Assembly: GCF_030817175.1 (NCBI RefSeq)
Contig: NZ_JAUSYY010000001.1
Span: 3,906,001 to 3,970,000 of the forward strand
DNA length: 64,000 nucleotides
Reading direction: 5' to 3'
Source: Agromyces ramosus
Lineage (GTDB): Bacteria > Actinomycetota > Actinomycetes > Actinomycetales > Microbacteriaceae
Shown: positions 38,257 to 47,526 of the stretch, piece after piece
How the letters are laid out: each line of letters begins with the position of its first letter
Numbering within the stretch: position 1 is the stretch's first letter
Notes under the pieces: generated by a model
Databases searched by the model: none
Told to the model about the DNA's origin: nothing
The model's input: only the letters and a program-made list of their open reading frames with translations
Program-made: the position numbers and the translations under genes

Positions 38257-38358
38257 GGTTCGGTTGTCTCCAAAGGGTCATCTCGTGCAGCCGGTCGGCC
38301 ACACGTATGCAAACGCATGGACGCGGGATCTATTCCGGCGCGTCTCGCCGCCGGGGAT

Positions 38359-39543
38359 TCAGACCGCGAGCGACCGGCGGAGCGTGAGGATGCGGGCGAC
38401 GGCCTCGTCGACCCTGGCCATGGGGATTCGTCCGCTCTGCACCGCAGTCGTGATCGACCCGACGAGCCCCGGCACGGAGATGCCGAACTCGCTCGGGTCG
38501 GCGGGCAGCACGTAGAGGAGGAGGTCGGCCCCGGCGGCGATCGCACGCACCGCGTTCTCGCCGGGATCGGCGAACTCGGGGAGCTCGTTGTGCTGGAGCA
38601 TCAGCATGTCGTCGGTCACGACGACGCCGTCGAATCCCAGTTCGTCGCGCAGCAGCTGATGCCAGACCGGCGAGAGGGACGCCGGGGCCGGATCGACCGC
38701 GGGGTAGGCGAGGTGACCCGTCATCACGAGCTCGGCCCCCGCGTCGATGCCGGCGGCGAACGGAACTGCGGGACCCGCGCGCCACTCGTCGAGCGAGAGC
38801 GGCGCGCTCGGGATGCTCGAGTGCGAGTCGCCAGGGGCGGCACCGTGCCCGGGGAAATGCTTGAGGGTGCTCGCCACGATGCCACGCTCCCCCGCGACCG
38901 CGGCAGCGACGCGCTCCGCGGCCCCGGCCGGATCGGTGCCGAGCACACGACCGAAGATGAAGGACCCCGGATCCGCCGTCACGTCGGCGACGATGCCGAA
39001 GTTGACGGTCGCGCCACTGCCGGCAACCGCGGCCGCGCGGCTGGCGAAGGCGTCGTGCGTCGCGCTCGACGGTGCCGCGCGCAACGTCTCGGCACTCGCC
39101 GCGTCATCCCACGGGAGACGCTGCACCTCGCCGCCCTCCTGGTCGATGCCGATGAGCGGCGGGCAGGCGGGATCGGCGGTCGCTGCTCCCGCCAGGGCGG
39201 CGACGGCCGCCGGATCGCCGGGGATGTTGTCGCCCATCAGGATGAGACCGGAGACGCCCGCATCGACGAGTGCTCGCAACGGCGCCGGGTCGGTGCCCGG
39301 TGCGTGCAGCATGAGCAGCGCGGCGGCCTTCTGCTCGAGGGTCATCGCCGCCATCCGCTCGTCGACCCAGGCAGCGATCGGGTCGACCGGCTCCGGCGTG
39401 GGAGTGGGCGTCGGCGTCGCATGCGCCGTCGCGGTGCGGCTCTCCGGTGCGGCGGTCCCGCCGGAACCGGCCGCACATCCGGAGAGCGCAACGAGCACTG
39501 CCGAAACCAGGAACGGCAGTGCAGCCGCTCGCTTCACTCGCAT
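38359..39543 (-). CDS. glycoside hydrolase family 3 lipoprotein (NagZ-like)
   Basis: The product has 394 residues from ATG 39543. A lipoprotein signal ends in LVALSGC, followed by a Thr/Pro linker of about 25 residues. The GH3 domain contains LIGIDQEGGEVQRLP, LKHFPGHGAAPGDSHSSI (the NagZ H-x-G-H loop with Asp-His dyad) and VVVTDDMLML, which holds the nucleophile Asp. It probably removes N-acetylglucosamine from wall fragments on the cell surface. Confidence 0.9.
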   Translation of the reverse strand: MRVKRAAALPFLVSAVLVALSGCAAGSGGTAAPESRTATAHATPTPTPTPEPVDPIAAWVDERMAAMTLEQKAAALLMLHAPGTDPAPLRALVDAGVSGLILMGDNIPGDPAAVAALAGAATADPACPPLIGIDQEGGEVQRLPWDDAASAETLRAAPSSATHDAFASRAAAVAGSGATVNFGIVADVTADPGSFIFGRVLGTDPAGAAERVAAAVAGERGIVASTLKHFPGHGAAPGDSHSSIPSAPLSLDEWRAGPAVPFAAGIDAGAELVMTGHLAYPAVDPAPASLSPVWHQLLRDELGFDGVVVTDDMLMLQHNELPEFADPGENAVRAIAAGADLLLYVLPADPSEFGISVPGLVGSITTAVQSGRIPMARVDEAVARILTLRRSLAV

Positions 39544-39624
39544 CCGGGCGAGTTTACGCTGCGTGTCCGAACGGTCGCTGGACGAAGCCATGGGTAGACT
39601 CGCGGGGCTCGAGGGGATGGACGC

Positions 39625-40758
39625 GTGCGAGGCAGATTCAGGGTCGCCGCCGCAGCAGCAGCCGTGCTGGCGGTGATCGCCGCGATGCCCGCCGCCGCCG
39701 CGTTCGGCGAGGAATACCCCACGTGGAGCGAGGTCGAGGCCGCCAAGTCCGACGTCGCCGCCCGCGAGACCGAAGCGGCCCGCATCACGGCGTTCGTCGA
39801 CGGCCTCGAGGCCGAGGCAGGTCGGCTCGGTGATGCCGCCGTCACGGCGGCGGCGGCCTCCGCCGCAGCGGAGACCGCGCATCGAGCGGCTTCCGACCGT
39901 GCGGCGACGCTGCGTGCGTCGGCGGATGCCGCGACCGTCGAGGCCGAGGCATCCGCTGCCCGCCTCGGCCGGGTCGGGGCGATGCTCGCGCGATCCGGTG
40001 GGGCGGATGTTCCCCTCCGGTTGCTCTTCGGCCCCGAGAACGACGTGGACCTGCTCGAAGGGCTCTCGCGTGCGGCGCAGCTCACCAACGTGTTCGGCGC
40101 CATCGCCGATCGCGCCGAGGTCGCCGAAGCCGCCTCAGCATCGCTGAGCGCCCAGGCCGAGGTCGCCGAGTCCGAGCGGGCGCGGCTCGCGCGCGAGGCA
40201 GCGGATGCCGCCGACGATGCCCTGACGGCACACGAGGCCGCCGAGGCTCGACTCAGCGAGCAGCGATCGGCGCTCGAGACGCTGTACGCACAATTGGCGA
40301 GTCTCAGGGATCGCACGGTCCAACTCGAGCGACTCGCGCGCGTGGGCGACCAGAAGCGGCAGGAGGAGGAGCGGGCCCGCGCTGCTGCTGCGGCCGCTGC
40401 GGCAGCGAACGACGTTGGCGACTCGACCGCCCCGCCGCCAGGCGTCGTCGTCGACCCCGCGGGCGCGAAGGCCTACGCCGCCGGCGCGATCGGCCGGTAC
40501 GGCTGGGGCGGCGGCGAATACCAGTGCCTCGTGCAGCTCTGGACGCGTGAGTCGAGCTGGCGCGCCGACGCGTACAACGCCTCGAGCGGCGCCTACGGCA
40601 TCCCGCAGTCGCTGCCGGGCAGCAAGATGGCGGTCGCCGGCGCCGACTGGCGCACCAACGCGGCCACCCAGATCGACTGGGGCCTGGCGTACATCTCCGC
40701 CCGCTACGGCTCGCCGTGCGGCGCCTGGGCGCACTCCGAGCGGTACAACTGGTATTGA
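39625..40758 (+). CDS. secreted coiled-coil protein with C-terminal transglycosylase-like domain
   Basis: The product has 377 residues from GTG 39625, with GAGGGGAT upstream. A signal peptide (VAAAAAAVLAVIAAMPAAAA) is followed by a long Ala/Glu-rich coiled coil, a disordered linker (about residues 250-280), and a C-terminal lysozyme/transglycosylase-like domain with LWTRESSWRADAYNASSGAY (catalytic Glu in RESS) and GIPQSLPGSKM. It probably binds and cleaves peptidoglycan, as in aggregation-promoting-factor-like proteins. Its stop overlaps the next start (TGATG). Confidence 0.82.
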   Translation: MRGRFRVAAAAAAVLAVIAAMPAAAAFGEEYPTWSEVEAAKSDVAARETEAARITAFVDGLEAEAGRLGDAAVTAAAASAAAETAHRAASDRAATLRASADAATVEAEASAARLGRVGAMLARSGGADVPLRLLFGPENDVDLLEGLSRAAQLTNVFGAIADRAEVAEAASASLSAQAEVAESERARLAREAADAADDALTAHEAAEARLSEQRSALETLYAQLASLRDRTVQLERLARVGDQKRQEEERARAAAAAAAAANDVGDSTAPPPGVVVDPAGAKAYAAGAIGRYGWGGGEYQCLVQLWTRESSWRADAYNASSGAYGIPQSLPGSKMAVAGADWRTNAATQIDWGLAYISARYGSPCGAWAHSERYNWY

Positions 40759-41573
40759 TGCGCAGCCACGATGACCATGAACTCTTCCGCCGTCACGCCG
40801 CCGAGGGTGTGCTGCTCCTCGGCGGCGGTGCCGCGATCCTCCTGCAGCTCGCCGATCCGCGGGTCGCTCGCGGCGTCGCCCGGCACAGCGGGTTCCGCGA
40901 TCGGCCGCTCGATCGCCTGATCGGCACACTCGACTACGTCTACGCCGTGGGATTCGGCGATGACGCAGTGGCCCGCGAGGCGGTGCGCACCGTGAACTCG
41001 CGTCACGCACCGGTTCGCGGTGCGGGATCCGGAGACGAGCCCGCCTACAGCGCATTCGACGCCGATGCCCAGCGCTGGGTCGCGTCGACACTGCTCTGGG
41101 TCGCCCTGAGCCTCGAGGAGCGCCTGTGGGGCCCGCTCGACCCCCGCACCGCCGACGCGATCGTGCGCGGGTACGCGCCGCTCGGCTCCCGCCTGCAGGC
41201 GGATGCCTCGGGCTGGCCCGACTCGCGCGCCGAGTTCGACGCGTGGTGGCGTGACCGGCTCACGAGCCTCGAGGTGACCGACGAGGCGCGCGGCGTCGCC
41301 CGAGCACTGCTGTCGAGCTCGCCCGCACTCCCGTTCGGCGCGAGCGTCGCGCTCCCCGCCGTGCGGCTCATCACCGCCGCGCTCCTGCCGCCCCAGCTTC
41401 GCGAGGCGTACGGGTTCTGGTGGACGCCGCGTGCGGCGCGCGTCGCCCACGCCTGGCTGCGCTCGGTCGCCGTGCTCTGGCCACGGCTGCCCCGAGGCAT
41501 CCGGCATGCCCCGATGCTCGCATCACTCCGGCGCGCGGAGCGCCGCAGCCGGTACGCTGGGCATGAGCTATGA
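40758..41573 (+). CDS. MpaB/latex-clearing-type oxygenase family protein (DUF2236)
   Basis: The product has 271 residues. The family is recognised from EGVLLLGGGAAILLQLADPRVARGVARHS, the conserved His-rich helical core, RPLDRLIGTLDYVYAVGFG and FWWTPRAARVA. Members are heme b oxygenases or of unknown activity. It starts at ATG 40758, sharing a base with the stop of the transglycosylase-like gene. The two are co-translated, although no functional link is known. Confidence 0.8.
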   Translation: MRSHDDHELFRRHAAEGVLLLGGGAAILLQLADPRVARGVARHSGFRDRPLDRLIGTLDYVYAVGFGDDAVAREAVRTVNSRHAPVRGAGSGDEPAYSAFDADAQRWVASTLLWVALSLEERLWGPLDPRTADAIVRGYAPLGSRLQADASGWPDSRAEFDAWWRDRLTSLEVTDEARGVARALLSSSPALPFGASVALPAVRLITAALLPPQLREAYGFWWTPRAARVAHAWLRSVAVLWPRLPRGIRHAPMLASLRRAERRSRYAGHEL

Positions 41574-42075
41574 GGACGACTTGACCCAGCAACCAGGCCA
41601 CCGCAACGAAGCGCTCGACAGCATCGACCGGCGCATCGTCGCCGAGTTGAGCCGCGACGGTCGCCTCTCGGTCCGCACGCTCGCGGAGCGGGTGCACATC
41701 TCGCGCACGGCAGCGCACAACCGGTTGCAGCAATTGCAGCAGCGCGGGGTGATCACGGGGTTCGGCGCCCAGATCGATCGCAAGGCGATCGGCCTCAACA
41801 TCTCAGCCCTGGTGGTCGTGCGCATCGGCGAGGTCTCGTGGGAGTCGATCGCGGCGAAGCTCGCCACGCTCCCGTTCGTCGAGAAGGTGCAGGCCGTCTC
41901 GGGCGACATCGACATCATCCTCACGGTGAGCGCGCCCGACCATGAGCAGTTGAGCCAGGCGATCCTGCGCGACATCCACGACATGCCCGGCGTGGTGTCG
42001 ACGAGGTCGCACCTGATCCTCGCCGAGTTGGAGGGTCATCCGCCCGCTCAGACCCTGGACATCTGGCGCACCTGA
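41563..42075 (+). CDS. Lrp/AsnC family regulator of the 2-oxoacid dehydrogenase genes
   Basis: The product has 170 residues. The HTH is HISRTAAHNRLQQLQQRGVI, and the C-terminal RAM domain includes VEKVQAVSGDIDIILTV. It precedes the E1alpha gene by 107 bp on the same strand, a BkdR-like arrangement. ATG at 41563 overlaps the upstream gene by 11 bp and has no good ribosome-binding site; a TTG at 41581 has GAGGA at proper spacing and could be the real start. Confidence 0.85.
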   Translation: MSYEDDLTQQPGHRNEALDSIDRRIVAELSRDGRLSVRTLAERVHISRTAAHNRLQQLQQRGVITGFGAQIDRKAIGLNISALVVVRIGEVSWESIAAKLATLPFVEKVQAVSGDIDIILTVSAPDHEQLSQAILRDIHDMPGVVSTRSHLILAELEGHPPAQTLDIWRT

Positions 42076-42182
42076 GCCACCCGCGGCGGACGAATGGCAA
42101 CTGTTCGGCGTTCGCCGTGCCGATCGTTCACGCTTGCTCGCAAGCCCATTCGCGGCCCGCGAGAGTGGCGCACCATGGCTCT

Positions 42183-43316
42183 ATGAGCCTCAATGTCGAG
42201 CATGCCGCCGTTCGAACCCTCCCGTCGGAGAAGCCGCTCCGGCTCCTCGACAATGCGGGCCACGCGGTCGGCGGCGCGGCCACCGGGGGGTTCAGCCTCC
42301 CCGACGCCGAGACGCTCCTCGACCTGTATCGCAAGATGGTCGTCGCCCGCCGCTTCGACGTGCAGGTGACCGCCCTCACGAAGCAGGGGCGACTCGCCAC
42401 CTATCCCTCCGCCTACGGCCAGGAGGGCTGCGAGATCGGTGCGGTCGCCGCACTCACGAGCGACGACTGGCTCTTCCCGACCTATCGCGACAGCGTGGCG
42501 CTGCTCACCCGTGGCATCGAGCCGGGTGACATCCTGCAGTCGTTCCGCGGCGACTGGCACAACGGCTACGACCAGCACGCCCACCGCACCTCGGCTCAGG
42601 CGACGCCGCTCGCGACTCAGGCCCTGCACGCCGTGGGCCTCTCGCACGCCGCCCGGTTGCGCCACGACCCCATCGTCGCCCTCACGTTCCTCGGCGACGG
42701 CGCCACGAGCGAGGGCGATGCGCACGAGGCGTTCAACTTCGCCGCGGTCTGGCAGACCCCCACCGTCTTCGTCGTGCAGAACAACCAGTTCGCGATCAGC
42801 GTGCCGCTCGCCCGGCAGACCCGGGCGGCCACCCTCGCCGACAAGGCGGTCGGCTACGGCATGCCGGGCTACCACGTCGACGGCAACGACGTCGCGGCCG
42901 TGTACGCCGTGACCCGCGCCGCCGTCGATCGCGCCCGTTCGGGCGGCGGACCGACCCTCATCGAGGGCGTCACCTATCGCATCGAGGCCCACACGAACTC
43001 CGACGACCCGACCCGCTACCGCCAGGCGCGCGACGTCGAGCACTGGAAGCGCCGCGACCCGATCGAGCGACTCGAGAAGTACCTCGTGTCCGAGGGCGCG
43101 CTGACCGAGGCGGTGCGCGCAGAGATCACGGATGCCGCCGAGCAGCTCGCGGCCCGCACGCGCGACGTCATGACGACCGAGGCCGAGCTCGATCCGCTCG
43201 AACTGTTCGACCACGTGTACTCGCGCCCCCGCAGCGCCCTGCTCGAGCAGCGCGCGTCCCTCGAAGCCGAGCTCGCCGCCGGCGCCTTCGCCGCGCACGC
43301 AGGAGACGCACGATGA
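42183..43316 (+). CDS. 2-oxoacid dehydrogenase E1 alpha subunit (pyruvate or branched-chain)
   Basis: The product has 377 residues from ATG 42183. The thiamine-diphosphate fold of E1 alpha is shown by GRLATYPSAYGQEGCEIGA, the TPP motif GDGATSEGDAHEAFNFAAVW with QNNQFAIS, and EGVTYRIEAHTNSDDPTRYR, which includes the phosphorylation-loop region. With E1 beta and E2 it oxidatively decarboxylates a 2-oxo acid; a Lrp neighbour favours branched-chain oxo acids. The stop overlaps the E1 beta start (ATGA). Confidence 0.92.
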   Translation: MSLNVEHAAVRTLPSEKPLRLLDNAGHAVGGAATGGFSLPDAETLLDLYRKMVVARRFDVQVTALTKQGRLATYPSAYGQEGCEIGAVAALTSDDWLFPTYRDSVALLTRGIEPGDILQSFRGDWHNGYDQHAHRTSAQATPLATQALHAVGLSHAARLRHDPIVALTFLGDGATSEGDAHEAFNFAAVWQTPTVFVVQNNQFAISVPLARQTRAATLADKAVGYGMPGYHVDGNDVAAVYAVTRAAVDRARSGGGPTLIEGVTYRIEAHTNSDDPTRYRQARDVEHWKRRDPIERLEKYLVSEGALTEAVRAEITDAAEQLAARTRDVMTTEAELDPLELFDHVYSRPRSALLEQRASLEAELAAGAFAAHAGDAR

Positions 43317-44338
43317 CCGCGACCGCGACGAGTACGACCCCCGCCGAGGCATCCGCCCCCACGCAGCTCACGATGGGCGGTGCGCTGAACGCCGCGCTCC
43401 GCGACGCCATGGCCGCCGACGACCGCGTCATCGTCTACGGCGAAGACGTTGGCCCCCTCGGCGGCGTGTTCCGCGTCACCGACGGGCTGCAGCAGCAGTT
43501 CGGCGACGACCGCATCTGGGACTCGCCGCTCGCCGAGTCGGGCATCATCGGCACCGCGGTGGGCATGGCCATGTACGGCATGCGGCCCGTCGTCGAGATG
43601 CAGTTCGACGCCTTCAGCTACCCCGCGTTCGAGCAGATGGTGTCGCACGTCGCCAAGATGCGCAACCGCACGAAGGGACGGGTGACGTTGCCGCTCGTCG
43701 TGCGCATTCCGTGCGCCGGTGCGATCGGCGGCGTCGAGCACCACTCCGACTCCTCGGAGTCGTACTGGGCCTCCACGCCCGGCCTCACCGTCGTGATGCC
43801 CTCGAACCCCGCCGACGCCTACTCGATGCTCCGCGAGGCGATCGACAGCGACGACCCGGTCGTGTTCATGGAGCCGAAGAGCCGCTACTGGTCGAAGGCG
43901 CCGCTCGCCCTGCCCGTCACGACCGCCCCGATGGACCGTGCCGAAGTCGTGCGCGAGGGCACCGACGTGACGCTCATCGGCTACGGGCCGACCGTGCGCA
44001 CCGCGCTTGAGGCGGCCGAGGCGGGCGCAGCCGAGGGGCTCTCGATCGAGGTCATCGACCTGCGGAGCCTCTCGCCGTTCGACGACGCGACCGTCGGGGC
44101 ATCCGTGCGCAAGACCTCGCGCGCCGCCGTGATCCATGAGGCCGCGCAGTTCGGCGGCTACGGCGCCGAGGTCGCCGCCCGGGTCACCGAACGCAACTTC
44201 CACCACCTCGCCGCCCCCGTGCTGCGCATCGCCGGCTTCGACATCCCATATCCGTCGCCGAAGCTCGAGGAGTACCACCTGCCCACTGCCGACCGGGTGC
44301 TCGCCGCCCTCGACACCTGGGAATGGGACCTCGCATGA
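43313..44338 (+). CDS. 2-oxoacid dehydrogenase E1 beta subunit
   Basis: The product has 341 residues. VYGEDVGPLGGVFRVTDGL, EMQFDAFSYPAFEQMVSHVA and VVRIPCAGAIGGVEHHSDS are E1 beta landmarks, and the C-terminal transketolase-like domain has IEVIDLRSLSPFD. It pairs with the preceding subunit to form the decarboxylase heterotetramer. The start overlaps E1 alpha and the stop overlaps the E2 start (ATGA), so all three are translated together. Confidence 0.93.
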   Translation: MTATATSTTPAEASAPTQLTMGGALNAALRDAMAADDRVIVYGEDVGPLGGVFRVTDGLQQQFGDDRIWDSPLAESGIIGTAVGMAMYGMRPVVEMQFDAFSYPAFEQMVSHVAKMRNRTKGRVTLPLVVRIPCAGAIGGVEHHSDSSESYWASTPGLTVVMPSNPADAYSMLREAIDSDDPVVFMEPKSRYWSKAPLALPVTTAPMDRAEVVREGTDVTLIGYGPTVRTALEAAEAGAAEGLSIEVIDLRSLSPFDDATVGASVRKTSRAAVIHEAAQFGGYGAEVAARVTERNFHHLAAPVLRIAGFDIPYPSPKLEEYHLPTADRVLAALDTWEWDLA

Positions 44339-45771
44339 GCCGGTCGTTCATCCTGCCCGACCTCGGCGAGGGCCTCACCGAGGCCGAGATCGTCGCGTGG
44401 CTCGTGGCCCCCGGCGACGAGGTCGCCATCGACCAGCCCGTTGTCGAGCTCGAATCCGCGAAGTCGGTCGTGCAGCTGCCGAGCCCGTTCGCGGGTGTCG
44501 TCGAAACGCTCGGCGGCGAGGTCGGCCAGGTGCTGCATGCCGGCACCGTGCTGCTGACGCTGGGCGATGCAGGGGGCACGACGCCTGAACCGGTGGGCGA
44601 GTCCGACGCCACAGCGCACGCCGGTTCGGGTGCGGTGTCGGCTGCATCGTCGGATGCCGCCCCGGCAGCTTCATCGCCCGAAGAATCCGGTGCCGTGCTG
44701 ATCGGCTACGGCACCCGCCAGTCGACCGTCACGAAGCGCGCGTCGTCGGCACCCACCCGCTTCGGACGGCGCGGGCCCGCGACGACCCCTGCGTCCGGTG
44801 GCGGTTCACGCGGCGGCGGCAGTGGCGGCGCCGGCGGCGCCCGGCTCGAGAGCGGTCGCCGCTCCCCCGTGGTCTCGCCGATCGTGCGTCGCATCGCCCG
44901 CGAGCACGGGTTCGACGCGAGCCAGCTGCTCGGCTCCGGTCCCGACCACCTCGTCACGCGGCACGACGTCGAGGCCTACATCTCCGAGCACGGAGAGCAG
45001 CCGGCCGCGGCATCCGTCGACCTGCGGGCGCCGAGCACGCCTGAAACAGCGCGACCCGCGCCGGCCATCGCCCACCCCGAAGGCGATCGCCGGGTGCCGC
45101 TCGACCGGATGGCACGGGCCGCCGCAGCGCACTTCTCGCGCTCGCGGCGCGAGATTCCCGAGGCCACGGTCTGGATGGACGTCGACGCCACGCAACTGCT
45201 CGCCGCTCGTGCCCAGCTCTTCGAGGCCACCGGCGAACGCTTCGGGCTCACCGCGCTGCTCGCACGCTTCGTCGTCGCGGGCCTGGCCCGCCACCCCGCA
45301 CTCAACGCGAGCTTCGATGCCGAGCGCGAGGAGCTCGTGTACCACTCGGCCGTGAACCTCGGGTTCGCGGCGCAGACGCCGCGCGGCCTGCTCGTTCCCG
45401 TGGTTCACGGCGCCGACCGGATGTCGCTGCGCGCCCTGCGCGACGCGATCGCCGCACGCACCGAAGCGGCCGCGACCGGTGCGTTCCCGCCCGCCGCCCT
45501 CACGGGCGGCACGTTCACCGTCAACAACTACGGCACCCTCGGCGTCGACGGCTCGGCGGCGATCATCAACCATCCAGAGGCGGCCATGCTCGGCATCGGC
45601 CGGCTCATCGAGCGGCCGTGGGTCGTCGACGGGCAGCTCGCCGTGCGCACCGTCACCGAGCTCACGATCTCATTCGATCACCGCGTGTGCGATGGCGCCG
45701 AGGCCGCTGCGTTCCTGACCTTCGTGGCGCGATGCATCGAGCGGCCGATCTCAGTGCTCGCCGAGCTCTAG
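44335..45771 (+). CDS. 2-oxoacid dehydrogenase E2, dihydrolipoamide acyltransferase
   Basis: The product has 478 residues. One N-terminal lipoyl domain carries the lipoylated lysine in ELESAKSVVQLP. A Gly/Ser-rich linker follows, then a peripheral-subunit-binding domain (SPIVRRIAREHGFDASQLLG) and a catalytic domain with LTISFDHRVCDGAEAA (active-site His and Asp). It transfers the acyl group to CoA. No E3 gene lies next to it, so lipoamide dehydrogenase must come from elsewhere. Confidence 0.93.
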   Translation: MSRSFILPDLGEGLTEAEIVAWLVAPGDEVAIDQPVVELESAKSVVQLPSPFAGVVETLGGEVGQVLHAGTVLLTLGDAGGTTPEPVGESDATAHAGSGAVSAASSDAAPAASSPEESGAVLIGYGTRQSTVTKRASSAPTRFGRRGPATTPASGGGSRGGGSGGAGGARLESGRRSPVVSPIVRRIAREHGFDASQLLGSGPDHLVTRHDVEAYISEHGEQPAAASVDLRAPSTPETARPAPAIAHPEGDRRVPLDRMARAAAAHFSRSRREIPEATVWMDVDATQLLAARAQLFEATGERFGLTALLARFVVAGLARHPALNASFDAEREELVYHSAVNLGFAAQTPRGLLVPVVHGADRMSLRALRDAIAARTEAAATGAFPPAALTGGTFTVNNYGTLGVDGSAAIINHPEAAMLGIGRLIERPWVVDGQLAVRTVTELTISFDHRVCDGAEAAAFLTFVARCIERPISVLAEL

Positions 45772-45806
45772 CCCGAATGCTCGGCGAGCTCTCGCCGGCC
45801 GAGAGA

Positions 45807-46304
45807 TCAGAAGAACTCGTCGGGCGTGCCCGCTGCGCGCTCGACGTCGCGCGTGTCCTGGCCTGCCGCCTTGAGCTTCGCCACTGCCACCCTGAGGCCC
45901 GACTCCATCTGCGCGGCCCACGCGTCGGACTCGCGGGCGCTCGCCTCAGCGGCGCGAGCTCGCGCGTCGGCGGCGTCGGCGGAATCCCGCGCATCCTTCA
46001 CCTGGCGCAATGCGAGCGAGATGCCGTAGTACGCAGCGACCATCGTGGCGATCGGTGCCGCGATGATGGCGAGCGCGCTGATGGCAGGACCGGTCGGGCT
46101 GAACGCGATGAGCAACGCGAACGCGAGGAACAGCGCGACGATCGCCGCGAGCACCACGAGCATGAACCGGAGATCGTGACCCCACAGCGGCTGTGCGTCG
46201 GAGGCCGGCTCGGCGACCCCATGCTGTGGGCTCACGGTCGGCGCCGACGCAGCACTCGCGCCCGCCGGGTCATCGATGATCGGACGAGTGTAGGCGTCTG
46301 ACAT
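45807..46304 (-). CDS. hypothetical two-helix membrane protein with coiled-coil tail
   Basis: The product has 165 residues from ATG 46304 (MSDAYTRP). A 45-residue polar N-terminus is followed by two transmembrane helices (about residues 47-95, FMLVVLAAIVALFLAFALLI then ISALAIIAAPIATMVAAYYG). An Ala/Arg/Glu-rich helix (about 100-150) then looks like a coiled coil on the cytoplasmic side. I recognise no family. It converges with the E2 gene and is probably monocistronic. Confidence 0.65.
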   Translation of the reverse strand: MSDAYTRPIIDDPAGASAASAPTVSPQHGVAEPASDAQPLWGHDLRFMLVVLAAIVALFLAFALLIAFSPTGPAISALAIIAAPIATMVAAYYGISLALRQVKDARDSADAADARARAAEASARESDAWAAQMESGLRVAVAKLKAAGQDTRDVERAAGTPDEFF

Positions 46305-46420
46305 CCGTTTCTCACGCTCCCCTGCATTCGGATAGGTCCCCGCCAATTCTGGGCCGCGTGACACCGACGGTCAAGGAAGCGCGCCGCGCCGGCTCGACGA
46401 CTGTGGTCGGCGACCGTGAC

Positions 46421-46918
46421 TCAGGCGGCGGCCGCGAGCTCGAGGCCGCGCTCGATCGCGGCGATCACCGACGGGTCGTCGGGCAGCGTTTCGGGGCGGA
46501 AGCGCTGCACCTCGCCGTTCGGCTGCACGACGAACTTCTCGAAGTTCCACTTCACCCGGCCCGCCCTGCCGCGGCGGTCGGTCACCTTCGTCAGCTCCAC
46601 GTAGAGCGGATGCCGGTGGCGACCGTTGACCTTGACCTTCTCCATGAGCGGGAAGGTGACGCCGTACGTCATCGAGCAGAACGCCTTGATGTCGTCGCCA
46701 TCGCCGGGCTCCTGCCCCGCGAACTGGTTGCACGGGAAGCCCAACACCGTGAACCCGCGCGGCCCGTACTCGCGCTGGAGCGCCTCGAGCTGCTCGTACT
46801 GCGGCGTGAGCCCGCACCGCGAGGCGACGTTGACGATCAGGACGACCTGGTCGGCGTATTCGGCGAGCGAGGCGGCATCGCCATCGATCGTCGTGAAGGG
46901 GATGTCTCTGATGTCCAC
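46421..46918 (-). CDS. glutathione peroxidase family thiol peroxidase
   Basis: The product has 165 residues. The peroxidatic cysteine is in NVASRCGLTPQYEQL, the second conserved motif is LGFPCNQFAGQEPG, with a possible resolving Cys region at AFCSMTYGV, and VKWNFEKFVV is the third catalytic block. Bacterial members without selenocysteine usually use thioredoxin rather than glutathione to reduce peroxides. It is the last clearly core gene before the accessory region. Confidence 0.93.
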   Translation of the reverse strand: MDIRDIPFTTIDGDAASLAEYADQVVLIVNVASRCGLTPQYEQLEALQREYGPRGFTVLGFPCNQFAGQEPGDGDDIKAFCSMTYGVTFPLMEKVKVNGRHRHPLYVELTKVTDRRGRAGRVKWNFEKFVVQPNGEVQRFRPETLPDDPSVIAAIERGLELAAAA

Positions 46919-46969
46919 CCCTCGAGCCTAGGTCTCGCCGATGCAGGGTGCGACCGGGAGGTGGCATGA

Positions 46970-47170
46970 CTAGCTACCGCTGCTGTCGTCGTCCTTCTCG
47001 ATATGGATCGTCGCTGATGGGCACAGGTCTTCGGCTTCCCGCACCATGGCCCACTCCGACTGCGGTGGGTTCTCGTCGAGAACGCTGACGAAGCCGTCAT
47101 TCTCGTCAAGGTTCGCGAACACGCTCGGGACCGTGCGACTGCAGTTGCACTTCGGGATCGCCACGAGCAC
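46970..47170 (-). pseudogene. ferredoxin-like remnant lacking its first cluster cysteine
   Basis: The frame of 66 codons starts at GTG 47170. The C-terminal part is a 3Fe-4S ferredoxin: TVPSVFANLDENDGFVSVLD and REAEDLCPSATIHIE with the final Cys-Pro. The N-terminal cluster loop (C-x5-C) is missing: the frame starts MLVAIPKCNC. In the next frame upstream, LCGARG precedes it and could supply the lost half if a short insertion were removed. No P450 or reductase gene is adjacent. It is probably broken, but a non-standard small ferredoxin is possible. Confidence 0.5.
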
Positions 47171-47526
47171 CGCACAGCACGTGTTCCACCGCAGGATGCT
47201 CCGGCGCCTCTATCTGCACCGTCGTTGCGGTGCGGGAGGGTCACGCCCAGCAACCTCTTCGATGCAACACCGCTGTGGTGGCGGAGAGTTGCGGAGCTTC
47301 TTGACGGTCGTCTGGCGACCAGCCTGTGATCTCCCCGATGCGACCGTGTCGCTGACGCCTTGAGCACGGAGTCGACCGCACGCCTCACCTGCGCCCGCCG
47401 CCCATGCCGCCCCTGCCACCGACATCGACTCCAACGGGGAGACGCGGAGTTCACCCCCTTCCTACAGCTTGCGAGGACTTTGGGAATGTCCTACAGTCGA
47501 AGCGGTTCGCTGGGAGGTGACGCGGC
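47171..47526. other. 355-bp non-coding stretch before the LacI gene
   Basis: No frame here shows a family or good coding signal. Its right end contains the LacI-type half-palindromic operator and the GGGAGGTGA ribosome-binding site of the regulator gene. The rest appears to be degenerate sequence at the island boundary. Confidence 0.5.
47498..47509 (+). promoter_or_regulatory. LacI-type operator upstream of the LacI gene
   Basis: CGAAGCGGTTCG differs at one position from the CGAACCGGTTCG palindromes found over the glycosidase promoter. It ends 17 bp before the GTG start of the regulator, consistent with autoregulation. Confidence 0.6.
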
